DNA of 64,000 bases from contig JAXLVB010000002.1 of NCBI GenBank assembly GCA_046329195.1, positions 1,426,001 to 1,490,000 of the forward strand, written 5' to 3'. Position numbers and translations under genes: made by a program. This document shows positions 7,842 through 17,583 of this stretch, in pieces. The number at the start of each line of letters is the position of its first letter. The stretch's first letter is position 1. Source of the stretch: JAXLVB01 sp046329195 (GTDB taxonomy: Bacteria > Bacteroidota > Bacteroidia > Cytophagales > Spirosomataceae). Below the pieces are notes generated by a model, which saw nothing but the letters and a program-made list of their open reading frames with translations, searched no databases and was not told where the DNA came from.

Positions 7842-10800
7842 TTACTCTTCAACTCCCATCACTCTTTTATCGAGGTGTTCGTCTAAGTTGAGGCGGTCAA
7901 TGCCTTTTTGAAGCCAATCTGGAGCAGGTTTACCTTTGAGGTGATAGTCAAAAAACTCCATCATGCGTACCGAATAATCTTTGCGGTTGGGTAGTTTGGC
8001 TAACCCGTGATTTTCGCCTTTGTACTGGATAAGCACCACTGGTTTTTTCAAGCGGCGCAAAGCATTGTAATATTCAATGCCTTGGGTGAAGTCAACCGCC
8101 CCATCGGCATCGTTGTGAAGCATCAGCAAAGGAGTTTGCACTTTTTTGACATGATACAATGGCGAATTTCGGTTGTAGGCATCCCAATCTTCCCACGGTG
8201 GCATTAGTCGGCCTTGCGAGGCTTCAAAAATAGCACCGTTGGCTGTACCTGTATTTTTGTAAATCAGGTTGTACATCGAAATCATATCCGTCAATGGCGC
8301 ACCAGCGGCAGCGGCTTTGAACATAGTGGTTTGGGTAATCAAGAAACTGGTCTGGTATCCACCCCATGAGTGACCATGAATACCAATTTTATTTTCGTCA
8401 ATCACGCCTGTTTTGATAGCGGCTTTCACTCCCGGAATCACACACCACACCGCCGACATACCCGGGTCATTGAGTTTATAAACAATATCTGGAATGAACA
8501 CGGCATAACCGTTAGAAGTGTAAAGGCTTGGATTCCAGCCTGTACCCGAATACCCTGGCGTGGCAAAACTGTGTAGGGTCTGAGACAGTTTTTCATAATA
8601 ATAGACCAAAGTCGGATACTTCTTACCTTCCTCATAACCTGCTGGCAGAAACAAGGCACCTTGCAGTTTGTCGCCCTTATCGCTTACATAATCAATCAGT
8701 TTTACACCTGATGACCACGCATACTTAGTGAGGTCGGGGGCATTTTGAGCAATTCGTTTCGCATTATCCAACCCTTGTGAGGTGCTCACAAAAAAATCTT
8801 GTGGGTCTTTAAACGTCTGCCGAGTATAGGTATAAACACTGGCCTTTTTAGCCTTTTTCAAGGCGCCGACTTGTGCATCTTCCCAAATCAACTGTTTTGT
8901 ACCCGCTTGGCCATTGTCTAAGCGAGCTACTCCACTTTTTTTGGTCCATTCGCCATAAATTCGGAAGTATTGCGATTGTTTCAGGTCAATTCCTTTTTCT
9001 TCGTTATCGAGTTGGTAGCGATTCGCATACCGAATTTGTTCGGTTTTTCCGTTGACTGTGAGATTCTGAACCGCCAAAACTGGCTGTTTGCTCTTCGTAG
9101 TTGAAGGAGCATCGGTTGGCAACAGCCATACGTCCCAACCATCCGAAGCCAACACCGCTTTACTATCGTTGGTCCAGCCGAGCAGTGGATATGCCGGTTT
9201 CTTCACATTGTGGTCATCCTCCACATCAACAAACGAAGTCGTTGCTTTTTCTGAAATATTTCGGGATGATTTTGAAACTGCATCATATACAAACCATTGT
9301 CCGTCTTGCCAATACACAAACTTAGTTCCATCGGGTGAAGGCTGGAATGAGAAGGCTCCTGACAGATAAAAATTATCAAACAATTTGGTGTTAGCACCTG
9401 ATTTCAAATCAATTAGGTACACATCGGCAAAGTTTTGGCCGTTGAGATTATTATCTAACTCATACTTTGAAATGTCTTGGCTAATACCATACAATTGCTT
9501 CGGAGCCACCGAAACATTCCGTAACGCACTGTCTGCCAACTGAATAAACTTCTTGGCTACTACATCAAACACCGACAAATAATTGAAGTTTTTGTCTGTT
9601 GCTTCAAGTACTTGTTGCCGAGACTGTAGGCGTTTGTCTTGCCAGTGCCAAATGGTCATGTCTGGTTTTTCAGGTTCGTCTTTCGAGTCAGGTTTAGTAC
9701 CAGCTGCATCGGGTTTAGCTGCTATTTTTGCAATGGCTTTTTGCAAATCTTCAACCGTTTTGATGGTCGTATCGGCCTTGATTTTGGCTAACTTATCAGC
9801 ATCAGATATCTTTTTGGTGGTATCTTTTTTCATATCAGTAGGCTTTTTGTCCTCTTTTTTGGCTAATTCTGCTTTGCTTATGCCAAAAAACAGACGACTC
9901 AAATCTTCTGACCAATACGGTGAACGACTATTGCTCACCGTCATTCCTTTTGGAAACGCCGTAGAATCTTTCTTGGGGTCATAAACGGTCAGTTCGGGCA
10001 TACCGCCAAAGTTTTTAACACCCAACACGCTATTGAGTTCGTTTTTATACTTTTCGTTCTTTTCACCTTTGAGAAGTGCTAAGGCATCGCCTTTTTCGGT
10101 CCAGTTCAATGATTTATAGCTGGCTTTGTCATTATCCAGAATCATGGTAACGCCTGTATTCATGTTGCGAAGGTGCAATCCATTACCTGCTTTTTCGGTA
10201 GCATCAATGGTGAGCGCCAACCAATCTCCTTTTTTATTAAAGGACATTTCCGAAACATTCCCTACGTTTTGAGTTTTTCCAGAGGCTAAGTCATACAAAA
10301 GCAAATCGGCTCCTTTGGCCGCATCGCTGGCTCCTCCTCCCCCACTGGGCGGCCCTGACGGTGCAGCACTTGTCAGCAACAGAGCCAAATGAGTTGATTT
10401 TTCGCCATTAAAGGCAAATGTTCGGATTCGCTCAAACTCAGTCTTTTTCTTGGTCGCCAATTCTACTAAAAAAACTTTTTCGGGCAGGGGTTTACCGGGG
10501 GTTTTGGCAGCTGCTTTTTTGTCTTTATCCTTAGGATACACCTTGAAAGCCACCCACTTAGAATCGTCTGAAAACGAAAGTTGGGCAAATGTAGTAGCAC
10601 CTATTAGATAGCTCAACTTGGTGGTATCACCCGTTTTTTGAATAACCAGCTCGGCATCGCCTTCGTTGGGGCTCAGTACATACGCAAACCAAACCCCATC
10701 TGTAGAGAGTTCGGTATTGAAAGGAGAAATACTTCTCCATGCAGCCACCTCTTTCCACGAAAGAGCAGGTTTAGGCTTGGGTTGGGCTACCAGTGTAACT

Positions 10801-10844
10801 GATACGAAACACAGTGCCATGAATTGGAATAGAATTCGTTTCAT
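7842..10844 (-). CDS. Secreted S9-family prolyl oligopeptidase-like peptidase
   Basis: 1000 residues with signal peptide (MKRILFQFMALCFVSVTLVAQ). The N-terminal two thirds is a WD-like propeller; the C-terminal alpha/beta-hydrolase domain has nucleophile Ser826 in GHSWGGY, Asp914 in HNDADGAV and His946 in GENHGL, a full S9 triad. It is longer than most S9 enzymes (about 700): part of the excess is a Lys/Asp/Ala-rich low-complexity insert at roughly residues 325-393 within the propeller. Expected to trim peptides in the periplasm or outside the cell. Single gene, ending at a strong terminator. Confidence 0.9.
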   Translation of the reverse strand: MKRILFQFMALCFVSVTLVAQPKPKPALSWKEVAAWRSISPFNTELSTDGVWFAYVLSPNEGDAELVIQKTGDTTKLSYLIGATTFAQLSFSDDSKWVAFKVYPKDKDKKAAAKTPGKPLPEKVFLVELATKKKTEFERIRTFAFNGEKSTHLALLLTSAAPSGPPSGGGGASDAAKGADLLLYDLASGKTQNVGNVSEMSFNKKGDWLALTIDATEKAGNGLHLRNMNTGVTMILDNDKASYKSLNWTEKGDALALLKGEKNEKYKNELNSVLGVKNFGGMPELTVYDPKKDSTAFPKGMTVSNSRSPYWSEDLSRLFFGISKAELAKKEDKKPTDMKKDTTKKISDADKLAKIKADTTIKTVEDLQKAIAKIAAKPDAAGTKPDSKDEPEKPDMTIWHWQDKRLQSRQQVLEATDKNFNYLSVFDVVAKKFIQLADSALRNVSVAPKQLYGISQDISKYELDNNLNGQNFADVYLIDLKSGANTKLFDNFYLSGAFSFQPSPDGTKFVYWQDGQWFVYDAVSKSSRNISEKATTSFVDVEDDHNVKKPAYPLLGWTNDSKAVLASDGWDVWLLPTDAPSTTKSKQPVLAVQNLTVNGKTEQIRYANRYQLDNEEKGIDLKQSQYFRIYGEWTKKSGVARLDNGQAGTKQLIWEDAQVGALKKAKKASVYTYTRQTFKDPQDFFVSTSQGLDNAKRIAQNAPDLTKYAWSSGVKLIDYVSDKGDKLQGALFLPAGYEEGKKYPTLVYYYEKLSQTLHSFATPGYSGTGWNPSLYTSNGYAVFIPDIVYKLNDPGMSAVWCVIPGVKAAIKTGVIDENKIGIHGHSWGGYQTSFLITQTTMFKAAAAGAPLTDMISMYNLIYKNTGTANGAIFEASQGRLMPPWEDWDAYNRNSPLYHVKKVQTPLLMLHNDADGAVDFTQGIEYYNALRRLKKPVVLIQYKGENHGLAKLPNRKDYSVRMMEFFDYHLKGKPAPDWLQKGIDRLNLDEHLDKRVMGVEE

Positions 10845-11094
10845 GGTAGGTTTGGGGAGTTTTTGTTAGTTGATGTCTGAAAATTCTTTCAATTTTGTGT
10901 TTTTGAAACGTTTTTCAGTGCATGGGGTTAAGTTTGTACTTTTCTGATGATGAGATTATTGTTCCTCCAAAAAGGTTACAACGAAACCGTTGAGTTTGAC
11001 CAACTAATCCAACCAATTGGCCAATTTTCCTTTTTAGTTAAGTGTAATGGCAAATTAGGCAATAAAATAGACTGAGTAAAGAAATTGATACCAA
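10845..11094. other. Intergenic region, divergent promoters
   Basis: 250 bp between two divergent genes. I see no gene, tRNA or strong hairpin in it. It presumably holds the promoters for the S9 peptidase and the SpoU methyltransferase. Confidence 0.5.
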
Positions 11095-11631
11095 ATGCGA
11101 AAATTAAGTGTCGAAGAACTGAATCGTTTGTCTGTAGAAGCATTTCACCAAATCGAAAAATTTGAGTATGCCTTGATTTTGGACAACGTTCGTAGCCTCA
11201 ATAATGTCGGTTCTGTGTTCAGAACTGCCGATGCATTCAAAGCTAGTAAAATTTATCTTTGTGGTATTACAGGAACGCCTCCCCACCGAGACATTGCCAA
11301 AACGGCATTAGGTGCCGACGAGTCTGTTGCATGGGAGCATCACAGCGATGTATTGGTGCTTTGCCAGCAATTACAAGAAGAAGGTTTTCAAATTTTGGCT
11401 GTCGAACAAGTTGAAGGAAGCCTTTCGTTGGCTAACTTTACGCCTGATTCTACTCAAAAATATGCGTTTGTGTTAGGAAACGAGGTATTCGGAGTCAATG
11501 AGCAGGTAGTTCAACTTGCTGACCATTGCCTTGAAATCCCGCAATTTGGAACCAAACATTCGTTAAATATTTCGGTAACAGCGGGCATCGTATGCTGGCA
11601 TTACGTACTTCATGCGCAGCTAAATCGCTAA
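11095..11631 (+). CDS. TrmH/SpoU-family RNA 2'-O-methyltransferase
   Basis: 178 residues, the length of a minimal SPOUT domain. Motif 1 (LDNVRSLNNVGSVFRTADAF), motif 2 (FVLGNEVFGVNEQVV) and motif 3 (IPQFGTKHSLNISVTAGIVCW) of the SpoU family are all present; the Asn-Val-Gly and Asn in SLNISV build the knotted AdoMet site. Target could be tRNA or rRNA and cannot be assigned. Close to the next gene: the YfhO protein starts 41 bp after this stop, suggesting co-transcription. Confidence 0.88.
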   Translation: MRKLSVEELNRLSVEAFHQIEKFEYALILDNVRSLNNVGSVFRTADAFKASKIYLCGITGTPPHRDIAKTALGADESVAWEHHSDVLVLCQQLQEEGFQILAVEQVEGSLSLANFTPDSTQKYAFVLGNEVFGVNEQVVQLADHCLEIPQFGTKHSLNISVTAGIVCWHYVLHAQLNR

Positions 11632-11672
11632 CCATTACATTGGATTACCCACATCAAGGATCGTCTTTTCTC

Positions 11673-14138
11673 ATGAGCAAAAAGAAAATCAATCGCCCTG
11701 TCATTACGCCTTCTTCTACGGAAGCCCCTGCAAATAATTCCTCTGTTCAACAACCAACGAGTTTTTTTGATGGTTTATCACGCCCCATTATGGCGCTGCT
11801 TGTGATTGGAGTCATTTTTTTGATCAGTGGTCTTATTTTCAAAGATTTTCTATTTCAGAAAAAATACTACCTTTTTACGGATGGAGGTGGCGACATGTTT
11901 GCTCAAGCGTATCCTGACTTAATTCATTTTGCTCACTATTTCCGTACCGAGGGGTTGATTCCAGGCTGGTCGTTTTCAGTAGGATTAGGACAAAATATTT
12001 ATCCGTTTTTTTTAGACCTTACCAACTTACTCACGCTAAGTACTGATCCCAAAGCCATTGCAGGAGGGCTTATTTACGTGGATATTTTCCTGATGATCTT
12101 ATCAGGAGGGATTTTTTATGCTTATCTCCGTACCATTCCCGTTTCACGCTTTTCGGCCTTGATAGGGGCGGTTTGCATAGCCAACGGGTACATTTTTATT
12201 ATCAGTGGTTGGTCCAATCACTTGATGAACGAGATTCCCATTGCCGCCTTGATATTATTTAGCATTGAGCGCTTACTCCAACGGAACCAATGGTACTGGA
12301 TTCCGCTCCCGTTTATGTGGGCAAGCATTATTCAGCCGTTTTATCTCTTTATTTTTGGTTTAATGGCAGGTATTTATTGGTTGGTTCGGGTGTTGGAGCA
12401 AGAGCAAATCACTTGGGATAAACGCATCAAAAGCGGGCTCCTCTTAGTGGGGTTGGCATTGTTGGGAGCTGCAATGGCGGGTTTCTTGTTAGGAAGTAAT
12501 ATTTATCAATTGTTAGACAGCCCCCGTGGAAGTGGCGAAGTTTCGTATGCAGGTACCTTAATGGCTCAACCCATGTTTGGTTTGGCAGATAAAAAAATCC
12601 TTCAAACCGAATTGCTCCGCTTCTTTTCTAACGATTTGCAAGGCATTGCTAATGAATTCAAAGGCTATGGCAATTATTACGAAGCACCCATTTACTACAG
12701 CAGTTGGTTAATGGTACTGCTCATGCCCTTGGCGTTTATAGGAGTAAGCAATCGTCAGCGTTTGGTTAGAGCTGTCTTGATTGTATTGATTACGTTGCCC
12801 TTGTTTTTCCCTTATTTTCGATTTGCCTTCTGGGCTTTTACGGGCGACTACTACCGAGCTTATTCGTTGTTTGTTTCTGTTTTGTTGTTATATCTAAGTA
12901 TCAGTGGATTAGATGCTTTACAGCTACAGGTTAACAAAAAAATTATCTGGATTGGCGGAGCTATCTTGCTGTCAATCATCTTGTTGCTATTGCCCGATGC
13001 ACAAACAGCAGAGGTTAACAAGAGTTTAAGAAGTTTGGTGATTTTCGGATTGTTTGGGTATGGTTTGTTGCTTTGGGTCAGTACCACTGCCATGCAGCGA
13101 TATGCCCAAATAGCTATAATTTTGATATTGGTGGTAGAGTTTTCGTACAGCCACACGCAATCGCTCAAGAAAAGGCCAACGTATTCGAGTCAACAATTAG
13201 AAAATCGAGAATTACTGAATGATTATAGTGTTGATGCTATCAATTATGTAAAAAAGATAGACCCAACGTTTTACAGAATAACCGAAGAAGCCCCCATCAC
13301 CAAAAACGACCCTGAGGCCAAAGGCTATCACGGCACATCAGCCTACCATTCGTTCAATTCACTCAATTACATCAAATTCTTACAAGGTCTTGGCCTGATT
13401 CAGTCCGGAAATGAATTTCAGACTCGGTGGATAGATGGATTGTTTACGCAACCTGTGTTGGCTACCTTGGTGAGTACCAAGTATGTGGTAGTCAAAGCAA
13501 CCAACGGAGCCTTGCTCACTGCGATGGGCTTTGATTCGTTGGCGACCTTTGGCGACACCAAGGTATTCAAAAATCGAAACTACATTCCGTTTGGGTTCAC
13601 GTATGACCGCTGGATGGAACGCTCTGATTTCGATAAACTTTCGGGAGATGATAAGCAGATTTCGATGTTGCAAGCCGTAGTGTTGGATTCGACACAAAAT
13701 GACTTGAAAAGACTACTCCGTCAGCTCACTATAGCCGAATATGATACCAACAAAACTGTCTCGTATTATGATGTTATTGCAGATTTGGCTTCACAACAGC
13801 GCAAAGACACACTGAGCATCCTATCATTTTCACAAAATCAACTACTAGGTTCTATCACCACCAATTCCCCACAACTATTGTTCTTTTCCTTTCCGTTTGA
13901 TGCGGGTTGGAAAGCACAGCTCGACGGAATACCAGTCACTTTGCAAAAGGTTCAAATTGGCCTAACAGGCTTGTTTCTACCTCCCGGTAAACACACCGTC
14001 CTGTTAAGTTATGAACCTCCATACCAAAAGGCTGGCAGTTGGGTTTCTCTAGTGGCATTTCTCATGTATGGTGGGTTGTTGGGCTTTACGTTCCTTCGAA
14101 CAAAGCCCAACAAAGCAACTGCATCAGAAGAAGTTTAG
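11673..14138 (+). CDS. YfhO-family multi-spanning membrane protein
   Basis: 821 residues from ATG 11673 (the frame is open to 11592, overlapping the previous gene, but MSKKKINRPVITPS is a more natural start). About 12-14 hydrophobic helices fill residues 35-480, with the family pattern YLFTDGGGDMFAQAYPDL early and GLGQNIYPFFLDLTNLL in the first loop. The C-terminal part is extracytoplasmic and ends in FPFDAGWKAQLDGIPV...GLFLPPGKHTVLLSYEP and a last helix, typical of YfhO (PF09586). Relatives are implicated in glycosylating lipoteichoic acid or other polymers (GT-C-like); the role in Bacteroidota is unproven. Its last 15 bp overlap the converging TonB receptor gene. Confidence 0.85.
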   Translation: MSKKKINRPVITPSSTEAPANNSSVQQPTSFFDGLSRPIMALLVIGVIFLISGLIFKDFLFQKKYYLFTDGGGDMFAQAYPDLIHFAHYFRTEGLIPGWSFSVGLGQNIYPFFLDLTNLLTLSTDPKAIAGGLIYVDIFLMILSGGIFYAYLRTIPVSRFSALIGAVCIANGYIFIISGWSNHLMNEIPIAALILFSIERLLQRNQWYWIPLPFMWASIIQPFYLFIFGLMAGIYWLVRVLEQEQITWDKRIKSGLLLVGLALLGAAMAGFLLGSNIYQLLDSPRGSGEVSYAGTLMAQPMFGLADKKILQTELLRFFSNDLQGIANEFKGYGNYYEAPIYYSSWLMVLLMPLAFIGVSNRQRLVRAVLIVLITLPLFFPYFRFAFWAFTGDYYRAYSLFVSVLLLYLSISGLDALQLQVNKKIIWIGGAILLSIILLLLPDAQTAEVNKSLRSLVIFGLFGYGLLLWVSTTAMQRYAQIAIILILVVEFSYSHTQSLKKRPTYSSQQLENRELLNDYSVDAINYVKKIDPTFYRITEEAPITKNDPEAKGYHGTSAYHSFNSLNYIKFLQGLGLIQSGNEFQTRWIDGLFTQPVLATLVSTKYVVVKATNGALLTAMGFDSLATFGDTKVFKNRNYIPFGFTYDRWMERSDFDKLSGDDKQISMLQAVVLDSTQNDLKRLLRQLTIAEYDTNKTVSYYDVIADLASQQRKDTLSILSFSQNQLLGSITTNSPQLLFFSFPFDAGWKAQLDGIPVTLQKVQIGLTGLFLPPGKHTVLLSYEPPYQKAGSWVSLVAFLMYGGLLGFTFLRTKPNKATASEEV

Positions 14139-16559
14139 GAAGACCTCAATACCCATATAGCGTGGGCGGCTCCATGCGATTTGGTCGCCCCAAAAATACT
14201 CCCAACCGTGTTGGACATACAGTTGGTTCGTGAGGTTTTTGCCCCACAAAGCAATGCTGTATTTGCCATTCTTTGGTGCAATAGATATTCGGGAGTTGAC
14301 AATGGTGGCAGGTACTCTGGCCAATACTTCGGAATTACTGATGTCGTTATATGCTTTTCCTGTATGGTTAATATTCAGTCCCAAAAACAAGTTCATGGTT
14401 TTGTTTAGGCTGATGGTGTATTGCGGTGCCACCGAAAAAGTAACGTTGGGTGCTTTAAGCAGTTTATTTCCGGCATAGTTAATAGGATTGCCATTGTCGT
14501 CTTCGCCAAAAGGAAAATCTTTGTACATAAGATTAAGCCAACCACCAGACACATCCACTCTAAACCGTTTGTACATGGCCGAAAACTCTGCTTCGGCTCC
14601 CCAGCCTGTCGTTTTGTTAGCATTGACAACCGTGACTCTAGCTCCTTGGTCTAACAACTCTTGTTTATTGAGGTAATCCGTGTAAAATACAGCCGCATTG
14701 AAACGAATTCGCTCACTAAGTTTAGTTTTTAAGCCAAGTTCATAGCTATTTACATACTCGGGTTTGAACACCAAATTAGCTCCGTTGGGGTCGGTGGTAA
14801 CGCTCGTGTTGAACCCGGCTCCTTTGAAGCCTTTTACAAACTTGAGATACGCCATTGCAAAGGGCGAAAACTTGAAGTCTGTCCCAATATCAAACGAAAA
14901 CACTTGGTCGGTTGTTTTTCGCTCAAAAGGGCTTTCGGCAGAAGCTACATCAACAGCATACAAATCAATAATTTCGGTGGGTTGGCCATTAATATACTGA
15001 CGGGTTACCGTCTGAAAGTAGCTCAATTTCTTTTCTTCTGAAGTAAAACGAACACCACCGTTGAGAGTCCATTTCGGAGTAAGTTTCAACGAGCCTGAAA
15101 AATAGGCAGCCAAACTACTCGAATTAATCAAACTCTTTGTAATATAGCCTTCTTGGTAAGGCTTTGGAAAATTGAATTTTTGCTGCATCAATACTTCAGC
15201 TACTTGCAAAAAGTCTTGGTTGAGGGTGAAGGTATCTTTTGCACCGATTCGTTCGTTCAAATAATACAAGCCACCCACATACGAAAACTTCAAGTCCCGA
15301 GGGCTACTAAACCGAATTTCTTGCGAAATATTCCGAAGCTCTTGCAATCGCCCCCAACGTGAGGCATCTGCACGACTTACGTCATTGTCCCCAAAATAGT
15401 CGTCTTTCGAGTTATTGTAGGCCGAAATAATCGTCAGCGTATTTTTATTGAGCTTAAACTCAGCTTTTGCCGAAACGCCATATTGGTTTCTATAAAACGT
15501 ATTCGGAAGATTCTGTTTGGTATGTAAGCCCTCATCCGCAGGCACTCCTAGTGGATTTTCATCTGGTTTACTAGCATACACAAAGGTATTTTCGGCATTG
15601 TTATCTCTGCCATAAAACCCTCGCAAGGTAATTTCGGTACGGTCGTTTGGGGTGTAGGAAAGTGAGGATCTGAATCCATAAAAATCCGTTTTGTTGGCAG
15701 CCTCAATAGCAGGTACTTCGTCGTTTATATATCCGTTGCGTTTAGTCATAGCACCTGTTACTCGCCAAGCTAGTTTTTTTGGAATAAGCTGAACATTATA
15801 TTTGGCTCTAGCTTGCAGGAAATTATAGTTGCCGTAATTCAACTCAATTTGACCATTATTTGTCATTTCTGGCTTTTCAGAAATGACATGAATCACCCCT
15901 CCAACCGTGTTTTTGCCAAATAAAGTACCTTGTGGGCCACGTAAGATTTCGACTCTTTCTACATCAAATAACGTTGAGTTAAAACTAAAACTTCGAGAAA
16001 AATAAACGTCATCAATGTACAGCGCTACTGTTGATTCAAAGCCCAAGTTATCAAAGACCGTTGAAAGTCCCCGAATTGAAAACGACGACTGTGAGCTCAG
16101 CCACGAGTCTGTGATGAGGTTGGGAGCATTATTGAGCGCCTCCATCGTATTATATACGTTGCGCTGCTGCATGTCTTTGCTCGTGACTACGGTGGCGGCA
16201 ACTGGTACTTTTTGAAGGTACTCTTCCACACGATTGGCAGCCACTTTTACGTCTTCAAGTTGCAAATCATTACTAACCATCTCAACATCCATAGACTGGC
16301 GAGTAGCAGACAGTTGAAATGGTTTTTCGATTTCGTGGAAGCCCACAAAGGAAAAAACAATAGTTCCCGCCTCATTCACATTCAACCTAAAATGACCATA
16401 GTGGTCAGTGATGGTACCACGATTACTGCCTTTAACCGAAACTGTTGCGCCAACGAGTGGTTCTCCGTTAGAAGCTCTTGAGACTTTACCAGTAATAACA
16501 GTTTGCCCGATTACGGGCCACGTTACGACAAGGAATAAGAATATAAATAATGATTTCAT
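14124..16559 (-). CDS. TonB-dependent outer-membrane receptor
   Basis: 811 residues. Signal peptide (MKSLFIFLFLVVTWPVIGQ), then a carboxypeptidase-regulatory-like domain (about 20-105, VITGKVSRASNGEPLVGATVSVKG), a plug domain (about 110-225, VPVAATVVTSKDM...VERVEILRGPQGTLFGKNTVGGVI) and a beta-barrel ending in the C-terminal phenylalanine GIEVFLNFF. The plug and barrel resemble FecA/siderophore-type rather than SusC receptors, and no SusD partner follows, so iron-chelate or another small ligand is more likely than a polysaccharide. The ligand cannot be told. Tail-to-tail 15-bp overlap with the YfhO gene. Confidence 0.92.
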   Translation of the reverse strand: MKSLFIFLFLVVTWPVIGQTVITGKVSRASNGEPLVGATVSVKGSNRGTITDHYGHFRLNVNEAGTIVFSFVGFHEIEKPFQLSATRQSMDVEMVSNDLQLEDVKVAANRVEEYLQKVPVAATVVTSKDMQQRNVYNTMEALNNAPNLITDSWLSSQSSFSIRGLSTVFDNLGFESTVALYIDDVYFSRSFSFNSTLFDVERVEILRGPQGTLFGKNTVGGVIHVISEKPEMTNNGQIELNYGNYNFLQARAKYNVQLIPKKLAWRVTGAMTKRNGYINDEVPAIEAANKTDFYGFRSSLSYTPNDRTEITLRGFYGRDNNAENTFVYASKPDENPLGVPADEGLHTKQNLPNTFYRNQYGVSAKAEFKLNKNTLTIISAYNNSKDDYFGDNDVSRADASRWGRLQELRNISQEIRFSSPRDLKFSYVGGLYYLNERIGAKDTFTLNQDFLQVAEVLMQQKFNFPKPYQEGYITKSLINSSSLAAYFSGSLKLTPKWTLNGGVRFTSEEKKLSYFQTVTRQYINGQPTEIIDLYAVDVASAESPFERKTTDQVFSFDIGTDFKFSPFAMAYLKFVKGFKGAGFNTSVTTDPNGANLVFKPEYVNSYELGLKTKLSERIRFNAAVFYTDYLNKQELLDQGARVTVVNANKTTGWGAEAEFSAMYKRFRVDVSGGWLNLMYKDFPFGEDDNGNPINYAGNKLLKAPNVTFSVAPQYTISLNKTMNLFLGLNINHTGKAYNDISNSEVLARVPATIVNSRISIAPKNGKYSIALWGKNLTNQLYVQHGWEYFWGDQIAWSRPRYMGIEVFLNFF

Positions 16560-16651
16560 ACGAGTAGAAGTTTCATAGATAAACCGTTATTATCTACGAA
16601 AATTAAAATGTCTTTGGGTGGTTAGTGATCAGTTGCCTACTCGAAACTACT

Positions 16652-17368
16652 CTATTTGAGTTTAGCCGATTCGAGTTTACTTTCGATGAGTTTGAGGACC
16701 TTATCTCTGTAAAAATGTACTTTTTCTTCATCTCGCTGTTCCTCAAATGGTTGATTACTGAAACGAGTCTTTTGAAGTAACTTTGTACTGGCACTCACCA
16801 AGGTTTGTTTAGGGTCCATCCCGTGTGGCTTAATGGTCAAAGCAATTTCAAGAATCGTGTCTAAGGTTTTATCAAACACCCACCATGTTTCGGCTTGTTG
16901 GTTAAATTGCTTGGTAATCAGCAACACATTAGGGTCAGTGCCTTCCGTAAACTTAAAACCTTCGGCAGTGGCAACAGTTTTCAAGTAACTCTCTTTTACC
17001 GACTGAGGAGCCGCACTATAAACTCGCAAAATTGACTCATCATTCCAAATAGCTTTCTCATACTTTAGTCGCTTTACTTCCTCTTGCAAGCTCTTCAGAC
17101 TAGCAATACTATCTGAAAGCTTTTTGGAAAGTTCAGCATTTTGAGAAGTCAGTTTTCGTACCTCGTCTCGGGTAGCGAGAACATCTTTGTTTAGACTTTG
17201 GAAGTTGTCAATCAAGTTTGCTTTTTCGCTTTTCAACAAGGCAATGTCATTTGATTGTTGATTGGCCAATTGATTGCACAAGTTCAATTTTTGTTTAATT
17301 GAGAGTCGTTGGGCAGAGACGGCACAAGCCATCACACTAAGAAATGCAGAAAGAAAAATAGAACGCAT
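16652..17368 (-). CDS. Secreted coiled-coil protein of unknown function
   Basis: 238 residues from ATG 17368; the frame is open to 17470 but MRSIFLSAFLSVMACAVSAQ is an obvious signal peptide. Residues about 25-115 form a long heptad-rich coiled coil (LANQQSNDIALLKSEKANLI, LTSQNAELSKKLSDSIASLK), followed by a globular C-terminal part with no motif I recognise. Probably periplasmic. It follows the sigma-factor cluster on the same strand but a strong hairpin at 17531-17563 separates them, so it is likely its own unit. Confidence 0.7.
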   Translation of the reverse strand: MRSIFLSAFLSVMACAVSAQRLSIKQKLNLCNQLANQQSNDIALLKSEKANLIDNFQSLNKDVLATRDEVRKLTSQNAELSKKLSDSIASLKSLQEEVKRLKYEKAIWNDESILRVYSAAPQSVKESYLKTVATAEGFKFTEGTDPNVLLITKQFNQQAETWWVFDKTLDTILEIALTIKPHGMDPKQTLVSASTKLLQKTRFSNQPFEEQRDEEKVHFYRDKVLKLIESKLESAKLK

Positions 17369-17530
17369 CACTGATTTGAGTTTTGGGTAATATTCAAATT
17401 TACAAAAAAAACTTGATTTGGAAATGCCCATCAAAAATTGCGGTAACTTCGTCATAGATAACGATTTCACCTTTTCCCTTATACGGATGCTTTACTATAC
17501 TCGTTGCTATAATTCAATTAACTTTAACAC

Positions 17531-17563
17531 AAAAGCCCGAACGAAGGGCTCGCTCGGGCTTTT
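17531..17563. terminator. Rho-independent terminator of the sigma-factor cluster
   Basis: Inverted repeat AAAAGCCCGA / TCGGGCTTTT (10 bp) with a 13-nt loop, 21 bp past the stop of the LTXXQ gene on the minus strand. The A and T runs make it usable in both directions. Confidence 0.85.
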
Positions 17564-17583
17564 GATAAATGACCAAAGTAAGA

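Noticed and set aside
9583..9984. 133-codon open frame opposite the S9 peptidase
   Set aside because: A shadow of the Lys-rich insert of the peptidase; composition is what the opposite strand of Lys/Ala codons gives.
10845..11094. Possible tRNA or small RNA between the S9 and SpoU genes
   Set aside because: No cloverleaf, conserved T-arm or strong hairpin could be traced by eye.
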